Positions 1 to 8,017 of a stretch of 64,000 nt of DNA are shown piece after piece. The notes under the pieces are model-generated. The model saw only the letters and a program-made list of their open reading frames with translations, did no database searches and was not told where the DNA came from. The stretch spans positions 62,001-126,000 of the forward strand of contig NZ_JAACFU010000008.1 of the NCBI RefSeq assembly GCF_029051725.1, in the 5' to 3' direction. The DNA is from Bradyrhizobium sp. CSS354 (lineage in GTDB: Bacteria; Pseudomonadota; Alphaproteobacteria; Rhizobiales; Xanthobacteraceae). Numbering within the stretch: position 1 is the stretch's first letter; each line of letters opens with the position of its first letter. A program made the translations under genes and the position numbers.

Positions 1-325
1 TGCCCTGGAGCACTTTCAGCCCGCCGATCCGGGCCGCGATCGCCGGCACCTGGTCGAGCCCGTTCTCCATCGAATAGGTGCGGACGCAGTCGGTGATCTC
101 CTTGAGCTGGCGCAGGTCCTGCTCGATCTGGTCGGCCTCGATATGGGTCCATGCGTTCAGCGGCGACTGCTCGCCGCGGAACGGCGCGTAGGAGACGCAT
201 TGGACCTTGTCGGCGGGATCGATCGGGGCGCGCGCGAGCGAGATCGGCGTGGCAAGCCACCACCACACGGCAGCGATCGCACCCAATGAAACGAGCAGAA
301 GCGCCAGTGGCGTACGAAGAGAAAT
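1..325 (-). CDS. Partial GH17-like beta-glucan synthase, N-terminal part (NdvC-type candidate)
   Basis: The 5' part of a minus-strand gene that runs off the left edge. It encodes an N-terminal membrane segment (AALWWW-like stretch) and then VSYAPFRG and YSMENGLDQVPAIA. These match the start of the GH17 domain in the ndvB-like gene at 1409-4084 (VSYAPFEG and YSSTGGVELVPPIA). Bradyrhizobium makes cyclic beta-1,3/1,6-glucans with NdvB, NdvC and NdvD, so this is a fair NdvC candidate, but its body is not visible. The start is unclear. A purine-rich GGAGGA (complement of 334-339) sits 8 bases before an ATT codon at 325-323. The nearest in-frame TTG is at 286-284, and the upstream in-frame stop allows no ATG. 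I chose the ATT only for its spacing. Confidence 0.62.
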   Translation of the reverse strand, partial: MSLRTPLALLLVSLGAIAAVWWWLATPISLARAPIDPADKVQCVSYAPFRGEQSPLNAWTHIEADQIEQDLRQLKEITDCVRTYSMENGLDQVPAIAARIGGLKVLQG

Positions 326-597
326 CGGTTCCGTCCTCCGCGAAGGGCCGTCGATTACCTGCTAGCACGGCGTCTGCCAAGGGGGTGACTCCGTTATGGA
401 TCCATCCCTCCCCTGAGGAATTTACCTGCGGCCGTTCGACCGAGGCCTAGCATCGTGACTTTGCTGGACAAATTTCCAGATTCAGGCCATGGACTCGGGA
501 GGACTTTTCCGCCGCATTGGAGACCCATTTGGACGCCATCACCGGGCGCGTCCGCGAAGGTCCTGACGCGGACGGTCAGTGATATATTGGGGAATTC

Positions 598-1194
598 ATG
601 CGGCAACGGGTGTTCGAGTTACGAAATGCGGTCCTGCGGCAGTTCGCCGCCACCTTGGCCGTTTCTTCCCTTGTCATCCTGATTGGTATCGGCGCGGCCT
701 CCGCCCAGAGCGGCACGCCCGCTCCAGACCAGAGCAAGGCAGCCGCCCAGCCCGCCGACGCGGCCAAGGATGCCGCCCAGAACCAGCGCCGCACCGACGA
801 GTTCGCCGAAGCAGCCCAGGTCATCAGCGGTCCGGCCGGCAACCCCGAATGCGTCTGGCTCGGCCGGCGCGTGGTGCGGCTGATGTGGCGGGATGACCTC
901 GATACCGCATTCCGCCATCTCGACCTCTACGATCGCTTCGGCTGCCCCGGCGGCCACATCCAGGCCGCCTTCCGCTGCTTGACCCGCTTCGGCGGCCAGA
1001 TCGATCCCAAGGTCGCCGAGACCCTGGACAGCCGCGTGCACGCTTGCTGGATCAACCCGGCGTCGCAGCCGCAGCAGGCGGCGGCCGCGGCCGCGGCCTC
1101 GCAGCCGGCCGCGCCGGCAGCGGGCAATGCGCAGCCGCAGCCGGCCGCGAGCCCCTCGCCGGCGGCAAGCCCGTCACCGGCGCCCCCGAAATAG
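598..1194 (+). CDS. Secreted protein of the beta-glucan locus, Pro/Ala-rich C-terminus
   Basis: A 198-residue protein with a Sec-type signal peptide (hydrophobic residues about 16-34, probable cleavage after ASA near 36). A short conserved-looking domain follows (about 60-150) with four to five cysteines, including CVWLGRR, GCPGGH and FRCL, which may form periplasmic disulfides. The last 45 residues are a low-complexity Pro/Ala/Ser/Gln tail. It lies between two GH17-type glucan synthase genes, so a role in periplasmic beta-glucan assembly is plausible. NdvD is the third protein known for this pathway, but I cannot show that this is it. The start ATG follows a GGGGAATTC stretch and fits the signal peptide. 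Confidence 0.7.
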   Translation: MRQRVFELRNAVLRQFAATLAVSSLVILIGIGAASAQSGTPAPDQSKAAAQPADAAKDAAQNQRRTDEFAEAAQVISGPAGNPECVWLGRRVVRLMWRDDLDTAFRHLDLYDRFGCPGGHIQAAFRCLTRFGGQIDPKVAETLDSRVHACWINPASQPQQAAAAAAASQPAAPAAGNAQPQPAASPSPAASPSPAPPK

Positions 1195-1408
1195 CCGCGA
1201 TTGTTTCAGCCTCCGTTCAGGAACGATCGGCGATAGAGGCAATTGGCACTGCTGCGAATTTCGAAATGTGCATGCCCTCATACGGTCATGAGGCGATGAC
1301 AGTTGTGAAACCGCGCGGCAGAGGTATGCTCCATTTGCCGCGGACTTGGTCGGATCTCGGGGTCGGATCCGCTTCCCTGCCCCCTCAGCCCCTTTTGGTT
1401 TAGCCGCG

Positions 1409-4084
1409 ATGCGGGTTGTCGCCGCCGTTCTGTTGCTTGTGTCCGCGCTCCACGCCGGCCTCTGGGGAGTCTTGCGCGACAAGGAACCCGCGCCCGACTT
1501 CAAAGGCTTGCTGCCCAGTGTCTCCTACGCGCCGTTCGAGGGCTCGGCTCACCCCGACATCGACAACATTCCGTCGGTGGAGAAAATCCGCGCCGACCTG
1601 AAGACGCTGTCGACGATGACGCGCGCGATCCGCCTCTATTCGTCCACCGGCGGCGTGGAACTGGTGCCGCCGATCGCGGCCGAGTTCGGCCTCAAGGTCA
1701 CCGTCGGCGCGTGGATCGACAAGGACAAGGATCGCAACGAGCGCGAGATCAAGGCCGCCATCGAGCTCGCCCGCAAGAACAGCAACGTCAACGGCGTCGT
1801 CGTCGGCAACGAGGTGATCTATCGCGGCGAGCAGAAGGTCGAAGACCTCATCGAGATGATCAAGAAGGTCAAGGGCTCGGTCCGCGTGCCCGTCACGACC
1901 GGTGAAATCTGGAACATCTGGCGCGACAATCCCGACCTCGGCTCCAACGTCGACTTCATCGCCGCCCACGTGCTGCCCTATTGGGAAAACTTCCGCTCGG
2001 ACCAGGCGGTCGACCAGGCCGTCGACCGCTACAATCTGTTGCGCAACCTGTTCCCCGGCAAGCGCATCGTGATCGCCGAGTTCGGCTGGCCGAGCGCGGG
2101 TTACAATCTGCGCAACGCCGACCCCGGTCCGTTCCAGCAGGCGCTGACCTTGCGCAACTTCGTCAGCCGCGCCGACGCCATCGGCATGGAATACAACATC
2201 GTCGAGGCCATCGATCAGCCCTGGAAATACTTCGAAGGCGGCGTCGGTCCGTACTGGGGCATCCTCAACGCCAGCCGCGAGCCGAAATTCGCCTGGACCG
2301 GGCCGGTGGAGAATCCCGACTATTGGAAGCTGATGGGCGTCGCCCTCCTGGTCGGAATCCTGCTCTCGCTGCCGATCCTGCGGCTGCAGCAGCCGACGGC
2401 GAAGCAGGCGTTCCTACTGTCGGCCACCGCCAATGGCGTCGGCGCCTGGGCCGCCACCGTGTTCGCGTTCTGGAACGGACACTATTTCATCTTCGGCTCC
2501 GCCTTCGCGCTCACGCTCGGCATGATCCTGCTTGTTCCCCTCGTGCTGATCGCGATGGCGCGCATCGACGAGATCGCGGCCGTCGCGTTCGGCCGGCCGC
2601 CGCAGCGGCTGCTCACGAAAGGCAAGCCGGTCGACAACGTGCCCGAGAATTATTGCCCGAAGGTCTCGATCCACATTCCCGCCTATTTCGAGCCGGTCGA
2701 GATGCTCAAGCAGACGCTCGATGCGCTGTCGCGGCTGAACTATCCGAACTACGAATGCGTCGTCATCATCAACAACACCCCGGACCCTGCCTTTTGGCAG
2801 CCGATCCAGGACCATTGCCGCGCGCTCGGTGAACGCTTCAAGTTCATCAACGCCGAGAAGGTGCAGGGCTTCAAGGCCGGTGCGCTGCGCATCGCGATGG
2901 ACCGCACCGCCGTCGACGCCGAGATCATCGGCATCCTCGATGCCGACTACGTCGTCGATCCCGACTGGCTCAAGGACCTCGTGCCGGCGTTCGCCGATCC
3001 CAGTGTCGGCCTGGTGCAGGCGCCGCAGGAACATCGCGACGGCGACCTGTCGATCATGCACTACATCATGAACGGCGAATATGCCGGCTTCTTCGACATC
3101 GGCATGGTCCAGCGCAACGAGACCAACGCCATCATCGTGCACGGCACGATGTGCCTGATCCGCCGCGCCGCGATGGACATGGCCGGCGGTTGGTCGTCCG
3201 ACACGATCTGCGAGGACAGCGATCTCGGCCTTTCCATCCAGCAGCTCGGCTGGACCACGCACTACACCAACCACCGCTACGGCCAGGGCCTGCTCCCCGA
3301 CACCTACGAGGCCTTCAAGAAGCAGCGTCACCGCTGGGCCTATGGCGGCCTCCAGATCGTCAAGAAGCACTGGCGGAACTTCCTGCCCGGGCGGAGCCGG
3401 CTGACGCCCGACCAGAAGCGCGAATATGGCCTGGGCTGGCTGAACTGGCTGGGTGCCGAAAGCCTCGGCGTGGTCGTGGCGCTGCTCAACCTCGTCTGGG
3501 TGCCGATCGTCGCCTTCGCCGACATCGCCATCCCCGACAAGATCCTGACGCTACCGATCATCGGCGCTTTCATCGTCTCGCTCGTGCACTTCTTGTCAAT
3601 GTACCGTGCGCGCGTCGCGATCAAGCCCGGCCAGATGCTGGGCGCGATGATCGCGGCGATGAGCGTGCAGTGGACGGTGTCGCGCGCGGTGGCGCAGGGA
3701 CTGATCACCGAGCACATTGCGTTCGCGCGCACGTCCAAGGGCGGCCTGTCCAGGATGTCGATCGAGTTCCAGGCGTTCTGGGAGGCCGTGATCGGCGCCC
3801 TGCTCCTGATCGGCGCCGGCGTGCTGGTGGCCTCCAACAGCTATCGCCAGATCACCGAGATCTACATCTTCGCCGGCGTACTGGTGCTCCAAAGCCTGCC
3901 GTTCCTGGCTGCGGTCGCCATCGCCATCCTCGAGCTCAGCCGCATCAACTCGTTCCAGTTCTGGCGCGACAGCGCGATCCGCACCGCCGAGCTGATCGGC
4001 CTGCGTCCGGTCGCGCTGCCGACCCCCGCCGGCACGCCGCAGCAAGTGCCGGTGCCAAGCGAGGTCCGGCGGGAGGCGAACTGA
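1409..4084 (+). CDS. ndvB: Cyclic beta-1,3(1,6)-glucan synthase, GH17 plus GT2 membrane protein (NdvB-like)
   Basis: An 891-residue inner-membrane enzyme. An N-terminal signal anchor (MRVVAAVLLL) leads to a periplasmic GH17 transglycosylase domain (about 25-300) with the acid/base in VVGNEV (E135) and the nucleophile in IAEFGWP (E224). Transmembrane helices follow near 310-390, then a GT2 processive glycosyltransferase domain with DAD at 511-513, the CEDSD acidic site (D603) and QRHRW at 639-643, and finally a C-terminal bundle of helices. This GT2/GH17 combination is that of NdvB proteins, which polymerise UDP-glucose and rearrange or cyclise the chain in the periplasm. The size fits the roughly 100 kDa reported for Bradyrhizobium NdvB. 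I prefer ATG 1409 over an upstream TTG at 1346, because it begins directly at the hydrophobic segment. Confidence 0.85.
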   Translation: MRVVAAVLLLVSALHAGLWGVLRDKEPAPDFKGLLPSVSYAPFEGSAHPDIDNIPSVEKIRADLKTLSTMTRAIRLYSSTGGVELVPPIAAEFGLKVTVGAWIDKDKDRNEREIKAAIELARKNSNVNGVVVGNEVIYRGEQKVEDLIEMIKKVKGSVRVPVTTGEIWNIWRDNPDLGSNVDFIAAHVLPYWENFRSDQAVDQAVDRYNLLRNLFPGKRIVIAEFGWPSAGYNLRNADPGPFQQALTLRNFVSRADAIGMEYNIVEAIDQPWKYFEGGVGPYWGILNASREPKFAWTGPVENPDYWKLMGVALLVGILLSLPILRLQQPTAKQAFLLSATANGVGAWAATVFAFWNGHYFIFGSAFALTLGMILLVPLVLIAMARIDEIAAVAFGRPPQRLLTKGKPVDNVPENYCPKVSIHIPAYFEPVEMLKQTLDALSRLNYPNYECVVIINNTPDPAFWQPIQDHCRALGERFKFINAEKVQGFKAGALRIAMDRTAVDAEIIGILDADYVVDPDWLKDLVPAFADPSVGLVQAPQEHRDGDLSIMHYIMNGEYAGFFDIGMVQRNETNAIIVHGTMCLIRRAAMDMAGGWSSDTICEDSDLGLSIQQLGWTTHYTNHRYGQGLLPDTYEAFKKQRHRWAYGGLQIVKKHWRNFLPGRSRLTPDQKREYGLGWLNWLGAESLGVVVALLNLVWVPIVAFADIAIPDKILTLPIIGAFIVSLVHFLSMYRARVAIKPGQMLGAMIAAMSVQWTVSRAVAQGLITEHIAFARTSKGGLSRMSIEFQAFWEAVIGALLLIGAGVLVASNSYRQITEIYIFAGVLVLQSLPFLAAVAIAILELSRINSFQFWRDSAIRTAELIGLRPVALPTPAGTPQQVPVPSEVRREAN

Positions 4085-4280
4085 CGGGGCTCCGAACGCG
4101 GCATCCGGCCTATCGGCGAACGTCGCGGGTTCTTCGGCGTGGATGGCGGCCCGCCATTCCGGTTGAAAATCCCGGCTCAAGCATTGGAAACGGCGAGCGA
4201 ACTCCCGCTGTTGCCTTCAACTTCGGCAACCACCCGAGCTATTGACCTCCGCGCCCCATCCCCCTACACAGCGCGGGCCG

Positions 4281-4348
4281 AAAGCATGATCCGGAAACAG
4301 CCGGTTTTCCGCAACGCTTGCGTCAAATTGGCGGCAAGACATGCTTTT
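4281..4348. repeat. RPE/RIME-like palindromic intergenic element
   Basis: The gap 4085-4399 holds no gene. Within it a palindromic element opens with AAAGCATGAT, continues CCGGAAACAGCCGGTTTTCC and closes with CATGCTTTT. It resembles the Rhizobiales-specific palindromic elements built on CGGAAA...TTTTCCG. It lies about 50 bases upstream of tRNA-Lys. Family assignment is by recollection of the core sequence. Confidence 0.6.
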
Positions 4349-4399
4349 CCAAATGACCGAAGACGATGGCGATCTCTTCAAAGCCATCGGCGGCCATGG

Positions 4400-4475
4400 G
4401 AGCGCGTAGCTCAGCCGGTAGAGCACGTGACTTTTAATCACGGGGTCCTGGGTTCGAGCCCCAGCGCGCTCACCA
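4400..4475 (+). tRNA. tRNA-Lys, anticodon TTT
   Basis: A complete 76-base cloverleaf. The acceptor GAGCGCG (4400-4406) pairs with CGCGCTC (4465-4471), followed by discriminator A and an encoded CCA. The D-arm has GCTC/GAGC. The anticodon arm CGTGA/TCACG encloses CTTTTAA with TTT at 4433-4435. The T-arm CTGGG/CCCAG encloses TTCGAGC. It decodes AAA/AAG lysine codons. Accessory DNA begins directly downstream, so the tRNA may mark an old integration site, although no integrase and no duplicated 3' end are visible. Confidence 0.97.
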
Positions 4476-4533
4476 AGCAAAATCAAGCGCCTAGCCGAGA
4501 AAACAAACCTCCTACCCTCCTCCCGAAAATCTC

Positions 4534-4731
4534 ATGTGCACACACCATGCACACGGGAGAGCAGCTTCGACAGCGCTCGTGGGGCTCATCCGTCGGATGG
4601 TGCGGGGTCGTGTGCGAACTCGCGAGCAGATGGAGCAAGTCTGCCGTGAATGGGCTGAGAGGATTCAGCACGAGCCGAGTCGAGCTGCGCTTCTGGAAGT
4701 TGCCGAGAACTATCGCAAGGCCACCTGCTAG
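4534..4731 (+). CDS. Small hypothetical protein
   Basis: 65 residues, mostly charged, with a predicted helical C-terminal part (REQMEQVCREWAERI, then ALLEVAENYRKATC). The last stretch has the look of a real amphipathic helix rather than noise. No family is recognised and the ribosome-binding site is weak. It lies just after tRNA-Lys and overlaps the end of the minus-strand gene at 4728 by four bases. It may be a remnant of a longer gene. Confidence 0.35.
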   Translation: MCTHHAHGRAASTALVGLIRRMVRGRVRTREQMEQVCREWAERIQHEPSRAALLEVAENYRKATC

Positions 4732-4901
4732 GACAGAGCCCAAGTTATCGTCCGTGCAAGAATGCTCCCTAAAAAGTACAGCCAAGCCGCCATGGAAAAA
4801 AGAATACCGAACCCGAAAGTTAGGGCGATGGCTATGTCCGTCAATCTGGCCTTTGATGATGTTTCCGGCGCTGCCTCGCCGATCTGTTCCAAAGCATTCA
4901 T
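4728..4901 (-). CDS. Small membrane protein, hypothetical
   Basis: 57 residues starting at MNALEQIGEAAP. There is one or two membrane-spanning stretches (IAIALTFGFGILFSMAAWLY and FLGSILARTITWAL). A GGGGGTGG stretch precedes the ATG at good distance, which favours this start over longer versions. No family is recognised. It is divergent from the next small membrane-protein gene at 4992, which suggests a pair of minor accessory genes. Confidence 0.5.
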   Translation of the reverse strand: MNALEQIGEAAPETSSKARLTDIAIALTFGFGILFSMAAWLYFLGSILARTITWALS

Positions 4902-4991
4902 TACGCCACCCCCGGGCGATCGGGAAAAGCGCCAACCGGGAGGAAAGCAGTTCGTTCCTAAAGCAGTTGAGTAATCACGGGTAACGCCTCG

Positions 4992-5179
4992 GTGAATGAA
5001 ACCATTCGCCGCTTCCGCGAAGCACTGACGAAACATTGGGGGCTCAGTCTCCCCTCGCTCACGAGCGGATCGTATTCAACACCTTTGCAGTCGTTCTTGG
5101 TGCCGGCGTCCTTTTCACGATGTACTCCGGTGACCTGGGCACGGACGTGGTTCTCGCCATCGCCGCCTGCTTTGCATAA
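4992..5179 (+). pseudogene. Small membrane protein gene with a -1 frameshift
   Basis: From GTG 4992 the frame reads NETIRRFREALTKHWGLSLP. From about 5053 a second frame reads LAHERIVFNTFAVVLGAG, then VLFTMYSGDLGTDVVLAIA, and ends at TAA 5177-5179. Adding one C to the CCCC run near 5052-5055 joins the two into one 62-residue protein with a hydrophobic C-terminal half. The continuity of the joined reading is the evidence. It may be a real pseudogene or a base-calling error. No family is recognised. Confidence 0.5.
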
Positions 5180-5196
5180 GGCCCGCCGGCGTGAAT
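5180..5196 (+). repeat. Dispersed hairpin element, copy 1 (partial, diverged)
   Basis: GGCCCGCCGGCGTGAAT directly follows the stop codon of the gene ending at 5179. It shares the core GCCNGCGTGAA with the copies at 6079, 8403 and 9016, but the 3' arm (ACCGGCGGGCC in the best copies) is replaced by another sequence. Confidence 0.5.
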
Positions 5197-5210
5197 CTCG
5201 TCCATACGAG

Positions 5211-5232
5211 AGGCCGCCCACTGAGGCGGCCT
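5211..5232. terminator. Bidirectional hairpin between convergent genes
   Basis: AGGCCGCC and GGCGGCCT form a perfect 8-bp stem with a CACTGA loop between convergent stops at 5179 and 5232. There is no clear T-run, so termination may be Rho-assisted or inefficient. Confidence 0.5.
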
Positions 5233-5474
5233 TACCTTCCTCCCGTCACGACACGAAAACGACGGGCCGCCAGTTTGTCAGGCGGCACGCGAACCGGATT
5301 GAACTTTGTATCGTTCCGCTGAGCGCGCTTGCAGTGGGGGCAGACGAAAAGGTGGGCGATGATCTCTTCCTCTTTGCCGCGGACTAGCTCCGAGCGAAAC
5401 CATCTCATGGTGACGCGGCAATTCGGACACTCCGGGGGTTCAAGTTGCTCCATTGCTTTCTTTAGTAGGTCCAT
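5232..5474 (-). CDS. Small zinc-ribbon protein, hypothetical
   Basis: 80 residues beginning MDLLKKAMEQLEPPECPNC. Two CxxC pairs (CPNC at about 16-19, CPHC at about 45-48) should bind one zinc as a ribbon. The tail is basic and proline-containing (RVPPDKLAARRFRVV). Proteins of this build are common single-gene hypotheticals in Bradyrhizobium and no function is known to me. The start is chosen because sequence further upstream does not look coding. The stop overlaps the hairpin at 5211-5232. Confidence 0.6.
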   Translation of the reverse strand: MDLLKKAMEQLEPPECPNCRVTMRWFRSELVRGKEEEIIAHLFVCPHCKRAQRNDTKFNPVRVPPDKLAARRFRVVTGGR

Positions 5475-5750
5475 GCCACGCCCCCTGTTCGGGAAACAGT
5501 AGCAAAGCGTATCCGAGCGCGACGTATCAAACGATACACAAGGGGCGATCCTGAACGCGAAAACTTCTGACTCCAAAATAACAATTGTTGTGGCTGGAAC
5601 ATAGGCGACCGGGAAAACTAGGCAAGCGGGTGAGCCTGCCGATTGTGAAATAGATCATATTGCGAGCCAGAGATGCCGCGATACGATCATCGCACCGGGG
5701 CTGGCTGCATATTTCACTAAAATCTTTTTCACCCGGCTTTTTTGACAATG

Positions 5751-5778
5751 AGGCCGCAGCAGCCCCCTGCTGCGGCCT
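5751..5778. other. Strong 12-bp perfect hairpin upstream of a small gene
   Basis: The gap 5475-5837 contains no convincing gene. It holds a perfect stem, AGGCCGCAGCAG against CTGCTGCGGCCT, with a CCCC loop, preceded by a T-rich run (CTTTTTTGA at about 5737-5745). It could be an RNA structure in the 5' region of the gene at 5838 or a terminator without a proper T-tract. Confidence 0.55.
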
Positions 5779-5837
5779 TCGTGTTCACGGCGCTTAGTAC
5801 CAATGAGTTCGGCGTCCTGTGCCATGGAGAAGGTATT

Positions 5838-6053
5838 GTGTCCAAAGAGAAAAATTGCTTGATCGTTCGTGCTGCCGGAAGACAGCTGGATCTTTTGCGC
5901 GGCGAAGCCTCCCGCATCGCGAAAGGCAGTAACGTCGATTGGTGGATCGATCAGGCGGAGATCGGCACTCGCTTCTGCTTCGAAGATGCAAAGGCAAAAG
6001 AGTCATTCGCTCTCGCTTGTGACAACTTCGGTATTCCCTGCCAAGACGCCTAG
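5838..6053 (+). CDS. Hypothetical protein
   Basis: 71 residues starting at GTG, which lies five to six bases after GGAGAAGG. That signal decides this start over an ATG at 5742, which would translate through the 5751-5778 hairpin. Composition is that of a small soluble alpha/beta protein with two cysteines (FGIPCQDA end). No family is recognised. The dispersed hairpin copy at 6079 follows the stop by 25 bases. Confidence 0.55.
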   Translation: MSKEKNCLIVRAAGRQLDLLRGEASRIAKGSNVDWWIDQAEIGTRFCFEDAKAKESFALACDNFGIPCQDA

Positions 6054-6078
6054 CCCCCGCTTTGGCAACTGACGAGTA

Positions 6079-6104
6079 GGCCCACCAGCGTGAACCGGCG
6101 GCCC
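6079..6104. repeat. Dispersed hairpin element, copy 2
   Basis: The left arm GGCCCACC and right arm GGCGGCCC enclose AGCGTGAACC. It sits shortly downstream of the gene ending at 6053, as the other copies sit after gene ends, so it may act as a 3' stabiliser or weak terminator. Confidence 0.6.
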
Positions 6105-6142
6105 TGTGGCACGGGCATTGCTCATATCTAGTTGGCTGGGGA

Positions 6143-6328
6143 TTAAGAGGACCCAGTTTGGTACAGGGCGCCGCCGGGACGCTTCATTTCGAGCCCGGCG
6201 GCGTATCTTTCTGGAACATCAAAGGCGATGCAGCGCTTGCTGAGCAGAGCAAGGTACATACTGGCCCTTAGGGCGTAGCGGGTCAGCCGCAACCGGTAGC
6301 GCATGAGCAGGAGCTGGATCAGGCGCAT
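6143..6328 (-). CDS. Small basic hydrophobic protein, hypothetical
   Basis: 61 residues beginning MRLIQLLLMRYRLRLTRYAL. There is an Arg/Leu-rich amphipathic N-terminus and a C-terminus with GLEMKRPGGALYQTGSS. GGGGAG lies six bases before the ATG. No family is recognised. An amphipathic membrane-associated peptide is possible. It is divergent from the gene at 6531. Confidence 0.45.
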   Translation of the reverse strand: MRLIQLLLMRYRLRLTRYALRASMYLALLSKRCIAFDVPERYAAGLEMKRPGGALYQTGSS

Positions 6329-6530
6329 GGAGGCTCCCCATGCCAAGCGGCTCGGTAGTTGCGCTCCAGCTTGTCCAACATTTCGGACAAGTGAAACACG
6401 GCAAAGCACAGCTCTGTCCGCTCGCTGGACCCGTGAAACTGCTCACAGGCGATTGCGTAGCCGGTACGGCCTTGGGCCGGAACGATCGTCCGGCCGGACG
6501 ATTGCTTCCTCTTTGAGTAGGAGTTGCGTC

Positions 6531-6887
6531 ATGCGTCATGCGCCGTCGATTGTGCCGCTGGATCGTCTCGACCGGGACATTTACCTGGTGCTGGAAGACT
6601 TCGGCGCACGCGCCGGCTGCTCCTGGCGCGAGACCGACGAGCAGGACACCGACGTCGAGACCATCATCCGCGACCTGCTCTCCGGGCAGTACGCCTATCC
6701 GGTCCGTATTGTCGCCTTCAACGCGATCGAGGGCCGATCTCGCGATGCCACCAGCGAGATCGCAGATGAGCTTGCCGAGCGTGTCACGAGTAGCGAGATC
6801 ACGCCGGCCTTGCAGGCCTTCGTCCAGGCAAATGCTTCCCGACCTTTTGCTGTACAACTGGCGCTGCCTCTGCGGGGAGCCGCCTGA
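6531..6887 (+). CDS. Hypothetical protein (conserved-looking, acidic)
   Basis: 118 residues starting at MRHAPSIVPLDRLDRD, preceded by TAGGAG. It is an acidic, soluble, mixed alpha/beta sequence with a predicted long helix (DATSEIADELAERVTSSEIT). It resembles the short host-independent proteins that recur in Bradyrhizobium genomes, but I do not recognise a named family. The upstream in-frame extension is not protein-like, so the ATG at 6531 is preferred. A short frame from 6832 overlaps its end and is not called. Confidence 0.6.
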   Translation: MRHAPSIVPLDRLDRDIYLVLEDFGARAGCSWRETDEQDTDVETIIRDLLSGQYAYPVRIVAFNAIEGRSRDATSEIADELAERVTSSEITPALQAFVQANASRPFAVQLALPLRGAA

Positions 6888-6982
6888 CATCAAATCTGTG
6901 ATCGTGATGTTGCGTGGCAACGCAGTGACGGTGCACGACAGGCACAGTCGTCGGAAGTTCGCGCTTCCCCTTGGCTTTATTT

Positions 6983-6994
6983 TTTGGTACCAAA
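6983..6994. promoter_or_regulatory. Perfect palindrome before a ribbon-helix-helix gene, candidate operator
   Basis: TTTGGTACCAAA is a perfect 12-bp palindrome ending five bases before the ATG of the RHH-like gene at 6999. RHH repressors often bind short palindromes over their own promoter or translation start. An upstream TTG start at 6984 would put the palindrome inside the gene, and I reject that start. Confidence 0.4.
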
Positions 6995-6998
6995 TAAA

Positions 6999-7382
6999 AT
7001 GAAACCAGCAAAAAAGATTCGTACCCAAAAACATCGCGGCCGCCCCGCTACTGGTCAGGGCGTCCAGATCGGCACGCGCTGGCCGGAATCGACTGTCGCT
7101 CGGATCGACGCATGGGCGTCGTGGCAGGAAGACACTCCGGCTCGCTCTGAATCCATTCGGCGGCTGGTCACGATTGGCTTGGGCAAACCCGCCCCGGCCG
7201 TCGCGGTCACGTCGGCCGCCAAGGCCTCCTCCGAGCGGGCTCGGGAAATGGCGGGTAACGCGATCGACAAGCTCAAAGACAACAAAGCGAGCCCGGATGA
7301 CCAGGCCAGCCGCAAGCGGCGGCTCGTCAAGGGGCCCGAGGAATTCCAGAACGTTCGACGCGACCGGCCAAATCGAAAATAA
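6999..7382 (+). CDS. Ribbon-helix-helix-like DNA-binding protein
   Basis: 127 residues. A basic N-terminus (MKPAKKIRTQKHRGRPATG) leads to an RHH-like segment: a strand VQIGTRWPE, a first helix STVARIDAWASWQ, and a second helix SRSESIRRLVTIGL-type (PARSESIRRLVTIGLG). The C-terminal half is Ala/Lys-rich and probably disordered. RHH proteins act as dimers on short operators and commonly serve as antitoxins or plasmid and island regulators. No toxin-like partner is adjacent; the next gene encodes a 63-residue charged protein. The palindrome at 6983-6994 is a candidate autoregulatory site. The ribosome-binding site is weak (AAATAAA). Confidence 0.65.
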   Translation: MKPAKKIRTQKHRGRPATGQGVQIGTRWPESTVARIDAWASWQEDTPARSESIRRLVTIGLGKPAPAVAVTSAAKASSERAREMAGNAIDKLKDNKASPDDQASRKRRLVKGPEEFQNVRRDRPNRK

Positions 7383-7429
7383 ATTGACCGGCGACCGCTT
7401 GGTCAATCTCGGCCTGAAGGCAACAGCAA

Positions 7430-7621
7430 ATGATCAAACCCAAACGTTCGGCCGAGCAACAAGTCGCGGACGAAGCCAATCGAAAGACCCTCAATCCGAT
7501 AGGATCGAGACAGACCATAGCGGACAGTCAAGCCACTCCGGAGTTTCAGGAGAACCTCAAACGCCTGAAGTCCGAGCGGCTGGAGCGTGAGGCTAGACTG
7601 AATCCGAAGCGCAAGGTCTGA
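7430..7621 (+). CDS. Small charged hypothetical protein
   Basis: 63 residues (MIKPKRSAEQQVADEANRKT...), highly charged and predicted helical with an R/K-rich end (RLEREARLNPKRKV). It lies 47 bases after the RHH-like gene on the same strand, so the two may be co-transcribed. No family is recognised. Its length and charge would fit an accessory or DNA-associated protein, but nothing proves it. Confidence 0.5.
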   Translation: MIKPKRSAEQQVADEANRKTLNPIGSRQTIADSQATPEFQENLKRLKSERLEREARLNPKRKV

Positions 7622-7702
7622 TTCGAGCTCATCGACCTTTCGCCTCGCCTGGTTGGGCCGGTCAGGCGAACGGGCCGCGTTGGATGGAGGGTGCAGAAGG
7701 TC

Positions 7703-7873
7703 ATGGGAATGTTGAAGCGACGGTGGATGATCTTCCTGCTGGTTTCCGTGGTGATTGTTTGCTCGATCTACGCAAGCGCTCGGTACTATCTCAGCAAATG
7801 TCATGGCATGGATGCGTGCGCGGCCGCCGAAGCCGAGAACCATGAGCGAGATAAGCCAGCCGAGCCACAATAG
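7703..7873 (+). CDS. Single-span membrane protein, hypothetical
   Basis: 56 residues. A positively charged start (MGMLKRRW) is followed by one membrane helix (MIFLLVSVVIVCSIYASA) and a short charged tail with two cysteines (KCHGMDACAAAEAE). The positive-inside rule predicts the tail outside. GTG 7691 and ATG 7709 are alternative starts. GGAGGG upstream fits 7703 best. Function unknown. Confidence 0.5.
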   Translation: MGMLKRRWMIFLLVSVVIVCSIYASARYYLSKCHGMDACAAAEAENHERDKPAEPQ

Positions 7874-8017
7874 TTTTCAGGTGAAAAGCCGGCTGCAAAG
7901 GCGGCGCCTGGGCCGCGGCCGGTGCAAGGTCGAAGGGCACTCGGCCGTGGTGAAACCTCAGCTATTCACATCGGGTTCATGCGTTCCAAGTCACTCTGCG
8001 ATCTCTGGAGGCTTCCG

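Noticed and set aside
6832..7002. Short plus-strand frame MLPDLLLYNWRCLCGEPPD...
   Set aside because: It overlaps the end of the 6531 gene and has no ribosome-binding site; too little support.
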